From Mesotaenium endlicherianum (lineage: Eukaryota > Streptophyta > Zygnematophyceae > Zygnematales > Mesotaeniaceae), in NCBI GenBank assembly GCA_009602735.1, contig WELA01001079.1, positions 124,001-188,000 on the forward strand: DNA of 64,000 nt, given 5' to 3'. The notes under the pieces were generated by a model. That model saw nothing but the letters and a program-made list of their open reading frames with translations. It was not told where the DNA came from and did not search any database. Shown here one piece after another: positions 44,324 to 56,977 of the stretch; the stretch's first letter is position 1, and every line of letters starts with the position of its first letter. The position numbers were made by a program, and so were the translations under genes.

Positions 44324-45059
44324 ACGACACACACTGAGACCTTCCCTTTCGCATGTGGTTCATAGTTCTAATATCAGCATGCATCTTCATTGCTTTGCTC
44401 TGCTTTGGTGTACTCTTCAGTATACGGGACTTTGGGCTCTATATGGCTTGCAAACTTCTGTACGATTTTGTAGTATTTGCCCTCCCTTGGCGTGAATATA
44501 TGTCCTTTGGGGGGATAATGTGCGTAATCTTAAAGAGAGTGCGCGCACTATGCTGTTATCCCGAGGTTCCAGTTTGTTGTCACACTTGTGATTGGAGGAT
44601 AGCTGTAAGGCCGGCAAGCAAGTTCCATTAGGAGAATATGATCTTAGGTCTAACTTACTTACAATGTAGCGCTCATGTCATTCATTGTTTGTTAATGGCA
44701 GTATTGAGACTTATTTGTCGTATCACAATTTCGCGTGTCGAGTGAAGTTGTCAATTTAATCAAAGCTTCTCTTCATCTCTACACAAGCTTTTATCCTACG
44801 CTGTATTTGCTTTAGCTTAGCCTTTTATATGAGTATGCATTAAAACTATCATCTCATATTAAATAATATTAGACACCCAAATTCCATGCAATGCTCACAA
44901 GTACTGCACAATATGAAGATGAGTAGGTATTTAAGAGATGCTATGCACTAGCAAGAGAGAGAAAAGAAAACAAGTGGACCACCCAAGCAAGCAAACAATA
45001 ATGCAGGTTGAGCGAGAGAGGAGAGAGCAACCCTTCAAATCAGCAGACAAGGCAAGCAA
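44324..45059. other. No recognised gene; leads into GA-rich repeat
   Basis: No coding motif is recognised. From about 44945 the sequence becomes purine-rich with CAAGCAAGCAA-type units, resembling the repeat at 46.9-47.9 kb. Confidence 0.45.
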
Positions 45060-45060
45060 G

Positions 45061-45124
<64 letters not shown>

Positions 45125-45839
45125 NNNNNNNNNNNNNNNNNNNNNNNNNNNNNNNNNNNNNNNNNNNNNNNNNNNNNNNNNNNNNNNNNNNNNNNNNNNN
45201 NNNNNNNNNNNNNNNNNNNNNNNNNNNNNNNNNNNNNNNNNNNNNNNNNNNNNNNNNNNNNNNNNNNNNNNNNNNNNNNNNNNNNNNNNNNNNNNNNNNN
45301 NNNNNNNNNNNNNNNNNNNNNNNNNNNNNNNNNNNNNNNNNNNNNNNNNNNNNNNNNNNNNNNNNNNNNNNNNNNNNNNNNNNNNNNNNNNNNNNNNNNN
45401 NNNNNNNNNNNNNNNNNNNNNNNNNNNNNNNNNNNNNNNNNNNNNNNNNNNNNNNNNNNNNNNNNNNNNNNNNNNNNNNNNNNNNNNNNNNNNNNNNNNN
45501 NNNNNNNNNNNNNNNNNNNNNNNNNNNNNNNNNNNNNNNNNNNNNNNNNNNNNNNNNNNNNNNNNNNNNNNNNNNNNNNNNNNNNNNNNNNNNNNNNNNN
45601 NNNNNNNNNNNNNNNNNNNNNNNNNNNNNNNNNNNNNNNNNNNNNNNNNNNNNNNNNNNNNNNNNNNNNNNNNNNNNNNNNNNNNNNNNNNNNNNNNNNN
45701 NNNNNNNNNNNNNNNNNNNNNNNNNNNNNNNNNNNNNNNNNNNNNNNNNNNNNNNNNNNNNNNNNNNNNNNNNNNNNNNNNNNNNNNNNNNNNNNNNNNN
45801 NNNNNNNNNNNNNNNNNNNNNNNNNNNNNNNNNNNNNNN

Positions 45840-45903
<64 letters not shown>
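45060..45903. repeat. (GA)n microsatellite surrounding an assembly gap
   Basis: Near-pure GA repeats run up to 45124 and again from 45840, with 715 undetermined bases at 45125-45839 between them. The gap evidently lies in the simple repeat, so the tract's true length is unknown. Any reading frame drawn across it is meaningless. Confidence 0.95.
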
Positions 45904-45908
<5 letters not shown>

Positions 45909-46114
45909 GAGGGAGGGAGACAACTTGTGGAGAATTTAAAAAAAATGTCGGAATTATGTACATCGGATTATGGATTATGGTATTATTACATCACATGGTT
46001 ATGAAAGTAATACTCAATGAATGACTATAAAATCCTACACTGTCAATGTATGATAGAAACTCATCTAAATGACCTCACATATGCGAGCACTTTAAATTGT
46101 GAAGTACAATGCTA

Positions 46115-49100
46115 CTACTCACATGGATCATCATCAAAGAAATATTCTGGCTCATCTACTAGGGGCCATGACTCACTATCTAGTGCATCCTCTTGAGGAT
46201 GCTCAATAGCACCCTGCTCTGCTTGAATGTAAGCCTCAATGAACCTCCCAGGCACAGGGACTTTACCTGCACGCCTCTTGCCTTCCAATAGGCCAAGGTT
46301 GGAATGGACCTTAACCAACTTCTCAGCTCTAATCTGTGTGAGACCGTTCCGCTTCTTATTATGCACAAAGTCATACTCAGACCAATACGCTCATAAAAGC
46401 TCGCTGACGAACACAGGCCTAAGACCTTAATGGCAAGCTCTTGCAGCTCAGGAGTGCTAGTTACATACTCATGCAGGAGCACTAAGTTTTGTGCAATCAT
46501 CATCAGCATATGGAGCAGCAAAGCTTCCTGTCTTAGCCTTACACATCCTCACCTGCTCCTTTATGACCTTTCTGTCAGCCTTATGAGGCACCAAACGCTC
46601 CAAAATCAAATTCCACCCAGCCTTAAGCTCTTTCACAGTATGCTGGGCATGGTCTTGGTATTGAGGGTGCAAAACAAAGCCAGCTGCGTGCATAGGTGAG
46701 TGGAAATAGTCCCACCTACCTTGGACAAGGTCCACAAAGAAGTTCCTCTCCGGAGCGGTAAAGCCAGGAAGCTTCTTAATGAACTTCACGTAGTCACACA
46801 GCTTACACCACACCTGCCCGATGACAGGATGGACCCCGTCACGTAGACGAAGCAGCTGCACGATCGGCTTCACCAACTTGATGATCTTCTCCACTTGCTT
46901 CGAGAAGGACAGAGGAAGGAGAGACCCAACAAAGCGGCCAAGCAAGCAAGCGACAGGGAGAAAGGGGAGAGAGGAGAGAGAGGATCACCGAACCAGCAGA
47001 ACAAAAAATAAGCCAAGTAAGAACCATCAGATTGCGGACCTGAAAACAAGCCAACAAAAACAGCAAGAGGGAGAGATATTGCCAAAGAGAGATAGAAGAG
47101 AGAGAGAGAGAAGAAAAGAGAGGAATGAGAGGAGGGAGACCACCAGCACACCTGCAGATCGGCCAAACGAGCGAGCAAAGAGAGGAGAGAGAGAAAGGAG
47201 AGGAGAGAGCCCAACAGCAAACCTGCAGACCAGCCAAGCAAGCAAGCAAGAGAGGAGGGAGAGAGAGAAGAAAGGAGAACACACAGAGCATCCAAACAAG
47301 AAAGCGACAGTGAGAGAGAGGAGAGAAGAGCGAGAGGAGAGAGGAGAGAGAGAAAGAAGAGAGAAACAACCAGCAAAGCAGCAGACCAGCCAAGAGAGCG
47401 AGAAAGAGAGAGAGGAGAGAGAGAAGGGAGGAGAGATAGGAGGGAGAACCACCAGACTAGACAAGCGAGCAAGCAAGGGAGTGAGAGAGAGGGAAACAAA
47501 GAGAGGAGAGGAGAGAGGAAGGAGGAGAGTGAAAACCAACAGACTTGCAGACCAGCCGAGCATGCGAGCAAAAGAGAGGAGAGAGAGAAAGGAGAGGAGA
47601 ACCAAGAGAGCAGCCAACAAGCAAGGGAAAGTGAGAGAGGAGAGAGGAGAAAGAGAACCAGCAGACCATCTGAGTAGAAAACTCGTCAGAGAGTGAGAGG
47701 GGAGGGAGAGGAGAGGAGAGAGAAAACCAGCAGATCAACAGACCAGAAACAAGCCAAGAAGGTAAGCAAGAGAGGGAGGGGGAGAGAGAGTGAGAAGAGA
47801 GACAGAGGAGAGGAGAGAGAAGCAGCAGCACAACAGACCAGCTAACCACCCAAGACAGCAAGCAAGACAGAGAGAGAGCCAGCAGACACATCAGAGCAGC
47901 ACACCATATTGAGCCAACAGCAGAACACCAGCACCTCAAAGTACCAGTTACTGAACTAGAGTAGCAACACAAGCAAAAGCCCATTAAAGCAACATGAAGG
48001 TCCTTTGCTAAATGTAGTGTGAGTAGCATGCATGAGGTCAGCACAAGCATCGCTTCATAAGTTAAATGCATACTTTATTCAGCCGCTCCAAGAGGATGAA
48101 GGAGGTAAGAATTCGCGTCGCGTTGGGTAATTTGAGCTCCAGCTGGCCTTCTTCACGATAGAGAGATGGAGGCTTGCGGTGGTTCCTGATGAATTTTACA
48201 AGATTCCTCGCCCGCTCCACAGTTTGTTGAACCCAATCAACCTTCACGATAGCTTCCAACAAGAGGTCCAAGCCGTGCGCCGCACACGCACTCCATGTAA
48301 TGGCTGGGTACTTAGCTTCTATGAGTCTACCTACCACAGCATGACAGCAGCAGTACACGAAAGAATGAGTAGCATCACAGTAGCTCACACTAGATTGCAC
48401 AGCTCTGTGACAACAGCACAAGAGAAGTGCTGCCTCACACCAACACAGCAGCATAGAAATAAAGCAAGCAAAGCAACACAGCAGTGCAAAAACAGGCCTC
48501 CACAATTGCAATACAACATCACGATATAGTAAAGTAAAAAGACACAAGGACATACCTGCATTCTTGCATGCTCTAGCAGAATCTGTGCATATCATGAGAA
48601 CATGCTCTGCACCAATCTATGATGTGACCTCCTCAAAGCATTTGGCGATGAACTTGCCACTCTTGAACTTGCCGTCACAAATCACTGCCTTCACCATTTT
48701 TTTACCCATAGGAGTCACAACAATGAAGTTGATGATTGGTGTTTTGGTGATGTCGGTCCTGTACATGAATAGTAGAAAAATTATTAGGCACAAAAAAAGA
48801 AGGCGAGGTAAGGATAAGGTAAATGCATCAGCAACACAGCAGCACAACAACAGCAGCAGCAGATTAGCAAACCAATCTACCAGCACCCAACCCAAGGGCA
48901 CATAGTATATGAGTACAGCAATAGAGCAAACCAGCAGAAGCACAAGCGCAAGCATAAGCAAAAGCAAGCAACAGGCCAGCAGCAGCAGCAGAAGCAAAGC
49001 AAAGCTACAATGCAGCAGCAGTAGGAGAAGACTTACCAGCCTTTGGAGCATATGACACAGCCTGTGACTTTTAGCTTCTCCATGAATTGGCGAAGCTCGA

Positions 49101-49836
49101 TGTCACAACATGCCATTTTTCGATCCAGAAGTTTTGTCCTTAGGTGCCACATTTGGGGTCTAGAGTAGTTAGGCCCAGCACGGGATATAGAGTCAAGCAT
49201 GAGTCCATAGGACGCACAATTGGCAGCATTAAAAGAAATGCCATTGGCATAAAACCACTTGGCAATTGCCTAATCTGCTACGTCACAAAAATCCGGTTTT
49301 TATACCTCAGGGAGGTCTGTTTGCCTACCTGAACCTTCAGCAGATCCTCCAGAGGAACAGGAAGGGCCAAGATTGCCGCTCCTCTTCATATCTTTCTCAA
49401 ATGCTTGCTGCTCCATAGTCCGCTCATGACGTGAACACTTTTGCAGAAGCTTCATTTGAGCAAGAGGAACTTTGTAAGATCTAGACCTATCATTCTCATA
49501 GTACTAGGCAGCAAAGAAAGCCTGAACGTTGGATGGAACTTGAGTACAACCTGCAATTCCTTGCCCTTGAACACACCCCAAACGGTACCTAATTGTAAAT
49601 GCACCTCCCAACTTGATATGCCCACAATACGTACAATTGTTCTGGTAGGCACCTGGGGAATCAGGCTTGTCTACCTTACGAACGTGGTCATGCTCGGAGG
49701 GTAGAATCGAATAGACCTTGAGTTTGCCCTTCTCAGCCGATGTCAAGCGAGAATTGCTGCAAGGAGAAACTAGCTCACATTCCTCCCCGTCGTCCAATTG
49801 ACTTGAATGAGTGTCGGCTACGTCCTCTTCAGACAT
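46115..49836 (-). pseudogene. hAT-family transposase gene, multi-exon, decayed
   Basis: The 5' exon (from 49836) encodes an acidic start and a BED-type finger (CTYCGHIKLGGAF...), where an expected histidine is missing. The next exon (about 49037-49310) has AIAKWFYANGISFNAANC and MWHLRTKLLDRKM, ending at a GTAAGT donor. Exon about 48568-48757 has TPIINFIVVTPMGKKMVKAV and MICTDSARACKNAG, and exon about 48072-48335 has WSACAAHGLDLLLEAIVKVD and VQQTVERARNLVKFIRNH. Exon 46880 to about 46540 has DLVQGRWDYFHSPMHAAGFV, and the last part has the dimerisation motif ELQELAIKVLGLCSSASF and HNKKRNGLTQIRAEKLVKVH. TAG codons in two exons and frame changes near the C-terminus suggest it is dead. No terminal inverted repeats were found. 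Confidence 0.78.
46900..47900. repeat. Purine-rich minisatellite in a hAT intron
   Basis: About 1 kb of almost pure A/G sequence on the plus strand is organised in irregular units of roughly 50-90 bp. Each combines a GAGAGAGAGG tract with a conserved spacer like GCAGACCAGCCAAGCAAGC. It lies between two hAT exons. Similar spacer words flank the (GA)n gap at 45 kb. Confidence 0.85.
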
Positions 49837-52800
49837 TGCAGGATATATGAAGGGCTAAGTAAGAGTGAGGACCCTCGAATCCATAAAGCAGTCGTAGATA
49901 CAGCGTTCAACGTTAGGTATGAGTTTTGGCTGAGACTCCTTACCAAATGCATTCATACGCGGCTTGTCAGTAAGCGAATACTACCACTAATGCTGCTGTA
50001 ACCAACTCCCTTCCCTCTGTGATTGGACAAGGGACAGATAAGTGTGGTAAAATACGTATCCTATTGGATACGCGAGTAAGAAAGTTAGAAGCACACACAT
50101 TTGGTGGAGCGGGAAGGAAACACGAGTTCTAACTTTTGTTTCCTTTTCCCGCTAGGTTCATCTTTTTTTAAAGTGTTGAAGCCAGCCATGGCCAGCTGCT
50201 AAGCTACGAAGGCACAACGTTATCAACACGGCCGTTAGCTTAACCTGTGCCACGACGGTCCTCCGTGAAACACAAAACGTGTGACGCGATGACTGGACTG
50301 TGACAGACCAAATCGACAAACTTTTAAATGGCTTACGCTAGGGTGTTGGCCACACACGTTTTAAAATGGAAAACGATTTTATTGACCGACACCAACGTGT
50401 TTCGACGAATATTGCCGATTTTAGTTATTCATCCTGTATTGTACGGATAACCTGTACGCCCACACGTGTACACCGTATACAAATTTTTAAGCTAGGGAAA
50501 GGTCAACGTGCACAAAATGCGCAATGGGAAGATAAGAGTCAGAGTACACTACTGCGTCCATTGGCCATTGTATGACTACAAGTCACAACGCTAAAATTGG
50601 AAGTCACGACCCCAACAAGCAAGCAACAAGCACTAGCTGTAGCAGCCTATGACTTTAGCTGCCAACCCCAAATACAAAAGCCACATGCAGCAAGCACCTA
50701 AGTTATAGCAGCAATATCAAGAAGATGGAACTATCAATTGCAAGTACCAAAAGCAGAAGCACAAGTAGCTGCATACAGCAAGCTGTGTTAGGAAGCATCA
50801 AATCCACCCCACTTCTTTCTTAATTGTTTTGCTTTTGTAATCGCAAACCAACAAACACGAGAACCAGAGAGGCACCTTCTAACGGTAGTAATCGCATCAA
50901 GCAATAGGCTACACTTGCAAGCTTAGATGTCCCAACGCACTGCCTTCCCTTATCTCTCTTCTCTTTTGACCTGCTGCTCCTACACCCTTAAAAGCAATCA
51001 AGAGAACCAAAAATTTGCTCTTGCAGCAGCACCAACAAGTAGCTATTGTAATAAGTTGCAGCTACCAAGGACCTGCACGCTGCACCTGCAAGCATCCGTA
51101 TCCCATCCCAGCCACTCCCCTCCTTTCCCTTCCCCATATCCCTTCCTCTGGTACCTTTGAAAAGAGCGATGCACATGAACAATAAGGCCCTTCAAGAGGG
51201 GGTATGGGCTGCAACTTATAAGCAACCGAGGACAAGAATGGGAATGGGTCTCTGAAAGAAATGCAGACATCAGTTAGGTGCCCCTGAATGTTGCTCCATG
51301 CCCAACCTGCCCCCCATCAGCAAGTAAGGCTCACAAAAGATTGCCAGCTCTGGCCTGAACCTGCTCTGCAATAGCATACAATTTGGAGGTCGATAGCAAA
51401 CTGTAAAGAAAATGTAAGAAGTCAATATCTGACTCACCTTCTTCTGCAATCCAACTAAATATCTCTTCAAGTGGTGCAGCTTCAAATCTCAATCAGCAAG
51501 CAAATTCTCCAGCAATGCAAAATGCACCATCAGCTGGCCCTTTCCTCCGTGGCTTCCTCCAGCTCCAACAACAAGCTGCAGAGTGGATCCGTGAGCTTGT
51601 TTTGGATAACCTTTGTAAATTGCACCTGCACCCACACATATAAGAAAGACATGAAAGACATATATGTATATGTAGGTATACACCGTGCGCACAAAAGTCC
51701 TCGCACTCAAGCTTGCACTCAGGCAAGTGAAAATTGCTTCCGGCACTTACCTCTCCATTTTCTTATTTCATTCCAATTCTAATCCTTTGGTTGTAAGAAA
51801 CACATGGAGACCTTGACCAGGTTATGAGCCCTGGGGCCAAAAAAGAGGCCTACCACGGCTATTGCAACACAACAAGTCCAGCATGTGACAATTTTTGTTT
51901 GCGTCAACTGACTTTTAAATCGTGAGTTCCCGTCTCGTGACCCAAAGAGCACCATACCCTTTTTTTACCAACAACAAAGCAGAATTTGAGGTAGAAAAAA
52001 GGACCCCAATAAATCTAAATTGTAGCAAGCAGCAAGATACAGTCCCTCCAAGTGCCACTATCCTTCGTGTCCCCCTTCTCAGCCCCCTCCATCTTTTCTC
52101 CCAAAGTTACAGCAGCACAATGAAGTAGCACGCCAACAGTAGCCAGCAAAGTGCACAATCGTATTGGAAGAGATGGGGAAAAGGAGATAAGAATGTGAGT
52201 GAGTGGACATGCACATCTGAAGGAAATTAGACATGTCTCCCTTCAGATATATCAATACCAAAATGATAACAAAAAAGCACAAGGCGAGACCACATGATCA
52301 GCAATCATGCTCGGGTCCAGTTTGAATCAGACTAAAAGAAAGTGTGGCGGTGACTGTGGCTGTGGCTAGAACAAGATAAAGCACATATTAAAATGAACAA
52401 ATTGATTGAGCTAGTAAAGCACTTATAACACAATGTCTGCCACTTGGTTTCAGAAGAGAGGGGCCAAGACGGGCCAGATAAAAGCTGAGGCGTAGTAAGG
52501 GGCAAGAGGGGGAAAAGGAGAGGCTGACTTGCAAGCTGCAAGTTTAGAATTGCAGGTGATAGTGTTGATTGTCCAAGCGAATAACAATATTTAGCTTCAT
52601 TCAATCCCTTAACCCGATAGGCCTTAGGGTTTAAATTGTGGCACCACTGTTGAGGTGTTGTTGCAATGAAGGTTGATGCATCTAGGTGTTATACAATGCT
52701 ATGAAGGTCTGCCACTCAAAGCTAGGTCCTTTCCTAGGAACTATTAAGAGACCCGCACAACTTTTGCCTACTGACATGGTTGAGTCACACTGAATAAGGA

Positions 52801-53550
52801 CTGTTGAGATCTTGCTTACAGACGATGCTGCACAATACTTACCACTACACTAGCTTCTTTATTCGGATTTGATTATGCGTCGTGTTCTACATATTGTCAA
52901 AAATAGGACAATATCCTCATTCAAGTTTAAGGGCAAGACAACCCGCTCCAAACGAATGATGACGTTTAAGGAGCTTCTGTGATAAACACTCTCTTCTCTC
53001 AATAACTTCCACGTGCAGACTTCCAATTGCGGATGAGAATTATAGAAAAACCTATCTAAAAATACCTTCCACAGGCTCCAACAAAACTCAACTCTATACT
53101 CATTTTGTACAAGAAGTGAGATGCCCAGATTCGGCCTTAACCAAGAACAAATCTAATATTATAGCAAACACAAAGTCAAAAACACGACCTTTTAAAAAGA
53201 TCTCACTGTGCTTTCGAATAGTACCTGTACGTTACTCAAAGGCTGGTCGAGTCAAAATTAGTGCCGAGAGAGGTGAGAGGCTGGAGAAGGCGCCAACGGT
53301 GTCATTTGTGCCTGTCAAAAGGGTTCGAGTGGTTTAAATCCCCCTTCTCAAGCCGCTCAATTGCCAATCGGTACTGGCAACAAGTTGGCACCTCCGAGGA
53401 GCAATGTAATGGTCGGACTCTGCATGTGATCAGCATGTGATGGAGTTTCTGTTCGAGCAGGTTTGACTCGCTTTAACCCCACTTTGTTGACTTTCTATAA
53501 TTTTGTCCCGTTACTTTTCTACGCATGCAAAAACGGAACGCGCCACACCG
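49837..53550. other. Unassigned region without a recognisable gene
   Basis: The open frames here are short and show no known motif on either strand. The 50.6-52.6 kb part has many AGCAAGC/AGCAGCA words and pyrimidine-rich stretches, like intronic or degraded repeat DNA. No transposon ends or RNA genes were identified. Confidence 0.4.
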
Positions 53551-53551
53551 A

Positions 53552-53732
53552 GTCGCGTGCCATTTTCAGCCATGTGCAATGCCATTTATTTGGAATCAGG
53601 CCATTTCGAGTGCCATTCTTCCGTGCGTGCGCCATTTTTCTGCCATTCAAGCTCGCCATCTTCTCCACGCCCATGGGCGCATGGCATGGCGAAACTAGCA
53701 GAGCCATTTCTCCGCCAAGGCCATTTCAGGTC
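53552..53732. repeat. Cluster of GCCATTT words
   Basis: About ten GCCATTT or GCCATT/GCCATC copies occur in some 180 bp at irregular 10-30 bp spacing, on one strand. The spacing is too irregular for a simple tandem array. Function unknown. Confidence 0.6.
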
Positions 53733-54497
53733 TATTGTGTTTTTATTGTGGTCTCGATATTTTATTGTTACCTGTAGCGCGAACAAGATTTTTAGGGAGA
53801 GTTGGAGAGGGCCTGGGTAGTATTGTTGCAATTCAGAACGCTGTACCCGTGATAAAAAGCCCTGTGGATGAGACTACGCTAGACTTCAGAAAAGAGCAGA
53901 CAGGCCGCATAAACACAGCACTAATTAATTGGAGGACCAGCCAATGATGGCAATGTTAGCACAATTAGTACAATTTATTCCTGTCGTGCATGAGATGGCT
54001 CAAAGGTGGACTTTTTGTGGGGGAATTCGCAAAGAACGAAATCTGTTCACCCAAGGGCCGTGAAGCGAGCCGATTTGAGGGTAAGCTGTTTTTGAAAGCA
54101 ACCCACTGTGGTGTTGATCTATTTATTGAACACTTGTAGTCGTTTTACTGTCTTTAAATAAAAATTGAAAGTGGAGTTGCCTTACAATATTTCCTTGTGT
54201 GCTTGTATCTTTTCTGCTTCTACATGCGGTGTACATATATTGTTGCACAAACAGTGCAATGAGGTACGCCTTTTGTTTATTTTGAGCACTACTTTTATGA
54301 GCAAGACATAGTTGAGGATAAAATTGATGGTCTGCAGAGTTGAGAGTCAACTGGTAGAATTGGAAGCATGTACCTATGCATGACATGACAAGCTTTACTC
54401 TGCCTGCTTTTGTGTTTGCTCTTGCATTCATAAGGCGTGTAAATTCGTTTACGTGTAGTTTGTGATGACTTAGCCCATCCTTTGGTCGTTGTGCAGG

Positions 54498-56578
54498 CTG
54501 ACGCTGTAAGTGAGGACAATAGGCGTGAGTTAAATGTCTCATTCAGGTTAGACAGAAATCCAAAGGAACAAGTGATACAGCAAGAGATGGTATTGAAGGT
54601 GCTCATGCGCCTAGGGGACTCAAACACGCAGTTGGCACTTGAAAGTTTTCACAGAGATAAAGCACAACCAGGGGACCTTGTGGAGTACATACACGAGAAC
54701 AAGAAGAGGGTGGTCATGCGCAGGGAACTCCTGGAAGACATAGTGAAGGTGAGCTGAAATTTGTATATCAAGTTTCAATTATGTTGCATGTAAGATAGTC
54801 TGTGTATGACTCATGTTGTATGAAGAGCCCACATCGATTAATTTACGATGACCTAGAGGGTGAGGATGCTACTGACATGCTTGCTACACATGAGTATATT
54901 ATGTCATATTCGTGTTTTAAATATTGGTTGCAAATGAAGTTCAAATGGTGGTTCTACATGCGAGTGATAAAGTCACGTGTGGTTGTGGTTTATTGCTTAC
55001 AGAGGTTGAATACCAAGTGAAAGGCTCCAGGTCAGAGATGAAGCGCCATATCAACAAGGCTATAGAATAGGGTCTGGAGGAGAAAAAGGTTAAATTCGTG
55101 CATGAGCCACACAGGTATGTTCTCATACAATAGTCTTTGAAATGGGTGGCGATCCTAGTTATGAGATACGCGCGTATTGGTCGGTTGGCCACGTAAAACG
55201 TGGCGTATTTCGGCGTATTTGCTAAATACGTATAATAGGCGTAATAGTAAATTAAGTAGATCAACTCCGCTCTTTTCCGTTTACTTTATTTGTTTTAAAT
55301 CACATCGACAATAATTTCACTTCATTGTAAGGCCGCGCACGTATGGGAGACTGGCTCCGACTGACATACTCGTTTCAACATCCGAAATGTTGCGATTTGC
55401 TGATTGCGGTAAATTGTTTCATCGAGCCACACAGAGACACACTTATTGGAACGAGTTTGCTGGCGCATGCAAGCGCCAGCAGCGATAACGCGAAACGACC
55501 ACACAAGCCCGACCGCACAAAAACAGTTAGTGTGCTCACACTCAGCAGCGTCTGCATGACGTTGTGGCCATGCAGGGCCAAAAATAAATAGAAAAGAGCC
55601 ACCGGGCTCCTTAGCAAAATCGAAGTGGCCGCAGGCCAACCGTGCCGAGCGACGATGATCGTCAGATTGGACGGACCAGGGAGAGCCAAACAGGCCCCCT
55701 GTTGACAAGAAACGACAGCGAGGGGTCATGAAAAGCCAAGGCAAGTCCCTGGCCAGGTCGATAACAAAGAGGCCAAAAAGGCCTCAGGCCCGACTCCCCA
55801 CCACTCCCGACTCCCGACTTCCGAGTCCCTCAACAGCTACTTCCCGCCTAACCGGCGGTGACTGGACCGGACCCCAACGTTTTTCCGGTCAGGTTGTTAG
55901 AATGAACGAAGTTTGAGCTTCTTACATGCGCGACCAATTTATTTCAATTCTTTCGCCGAAACACGTATTTAACACGTTTTACGGCCTGGGTTGACAAAGT
56001 ACGTGTGTACGTATGCGTTTTACGTATACGACAAAAACGTATCCTATAACTAGGGTGGCAATGAAAGTGATGAAGTTGCACTATCCCTCGAGATTCATTT
56101 AGGCAAAGGAGAAGGCTGACTACAAGGATGAACATGACTGTATGGTGGCCAAAGTGATGGCATACGCGGTGAAGATGAAGGGGAAGGAGAAAGGAGAAGT
56201 AAGATTTCTTTCACATATCCCGCAAGTGACATGGTATAAGAATAGGTGTATTAAGACATTATTGCATGAAGTAATTGACCAACATAATGTATTATGGTAA
56301 ATGTGCATATACATCTTGAATGTGTAACCTGTTGCATGTCCATGAATATAATTGACGTTGTGGGCGGTTGGCAGGGGGGGGCAGGCCCAAAAAGCAGCTA
56401 AGAAAGCTGCAAAGACAATAGTGGACGATGACGTTGAGTTGGAGAGCAAAAAAGGAGGATCAGGGGAGGGAGTATGGAATAAAGAAAGAGATTTTATGCC
56501 AGAGCAAAGGAGCTGCTTGTCGCGAGCTGGCCATGATGACAAAGATGAGTTTTTGTGCCTAAAGCTTAGGCCCTGATA
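54498..56578 (+). CDS. Possible multi-exon gene of unknown function
   Basis: Several plus-strand blocks look like exons. At 54498-54748, after TTGTGCAG, the product includes ELNVSFRLDRNPKEQVI, LALESFHRDKAQPGDLVEYI and VVMRRELLEDIVK, ending at GAAG|GTGAGC. At about 55003-55111, after TTGCTTACAG, YQVKGSRSEMKRHINKAIE is followed by one TAG and EEKKVKFVHEPHR, then GTATGT. At about 56102-56200, after TTCATTTAG, it reads AKEKADYKDEHDCMVAKVM, then GTAAGA. At 56374-56578, after GGTTGGCAG, it has QAQKAAKKAAKTIVDDDVE. Charge-rich helices dominate. I recognise no family. The third intron would contain the 901-bp transposon. The TAG and lack of a clear start leave open that it is a remnant. Confidence 0.35.
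55154..56054. mobile_element. 901-bp inverted-repeat transposon, copy 3
   Basis: The left end CCTAGTTATGAGATACG and right end CGTATCCTATAACTAGG are imperfect inverted repeats of the family also at 3458-3816 and 5638. The flanks GTGGCGAT (55146-55153) and GTGGCAAT (56055-56062) agree at 7 of 8 positions and fit the hAT-type pattern nTnnnnAn. The interior has no transposase motif, so it is a non-autonomous element. Confidence 0.8.
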
Positions 56579-56977
56579 AGCACGATGTTTTCCATTGAGG
56601 GTAATGTCATGGGCTGTAAAAAAAGGGCAAGCATGCTAAACCCTCACTTTTGAATGGGTTGGTTGGCGCAATGGCACTACAGACAGGCACAATCTATGCA
56701 CATTAACAGGATTCGCAAACAGTGTCAGTGGATAGCAGTGTGCAAAATGCCGTTGCAACTTCCTGCTGTATCATTAACTTCTCTTGATGCAATTTTGAAA
56801 TTGCATAGCTGGATGTAGACGTGGTGTCACCACCTGCGCCAAGATACGAGTTGGTAGTTATCATCAATATGCATAAGTTGCAAGTTGTATACCAGATGTA
56901 CGCATATGGACCTGAACTGACTTCCTTCCATTGTTGGTTGCAGGGCGAGGGAGAAGGATGTTGCAGGGCGAGAATGT
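56579..56977. other. No recognised gene
   Basis: Short intergenic stretch before the copia 5' LTR, without recognisable coding or repeat features. Confidence 0.4.

Noticed and set aside
44931-46024. Open frames spanning 45.1-45.8 kb on both strands
   Set aside because: They run through undetermined bases and GA dinucleotide repeat, so the frames have no meaning.
46821-47696. Long plus-strand open frame rich in Arg, Glu and Lys, plus Leu/Ser-rich frames on the other strand
   Set aside because: It is a by-product of the purine-only repeat, which rarely forms stop codons. It has no start context or domain and lies in a hAT intron.
45060-47900. CRISPR-like regular repeats
   Set aside because: The unit spacing is irregular, spacers are themselves repetitive, and the context is a eukaryotic genome with introns.
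53463-53820. Overlapping open frames across the GCCATTT cluster
   Set aside because: They come from the repeated word in different phases and have no recognisable domain.
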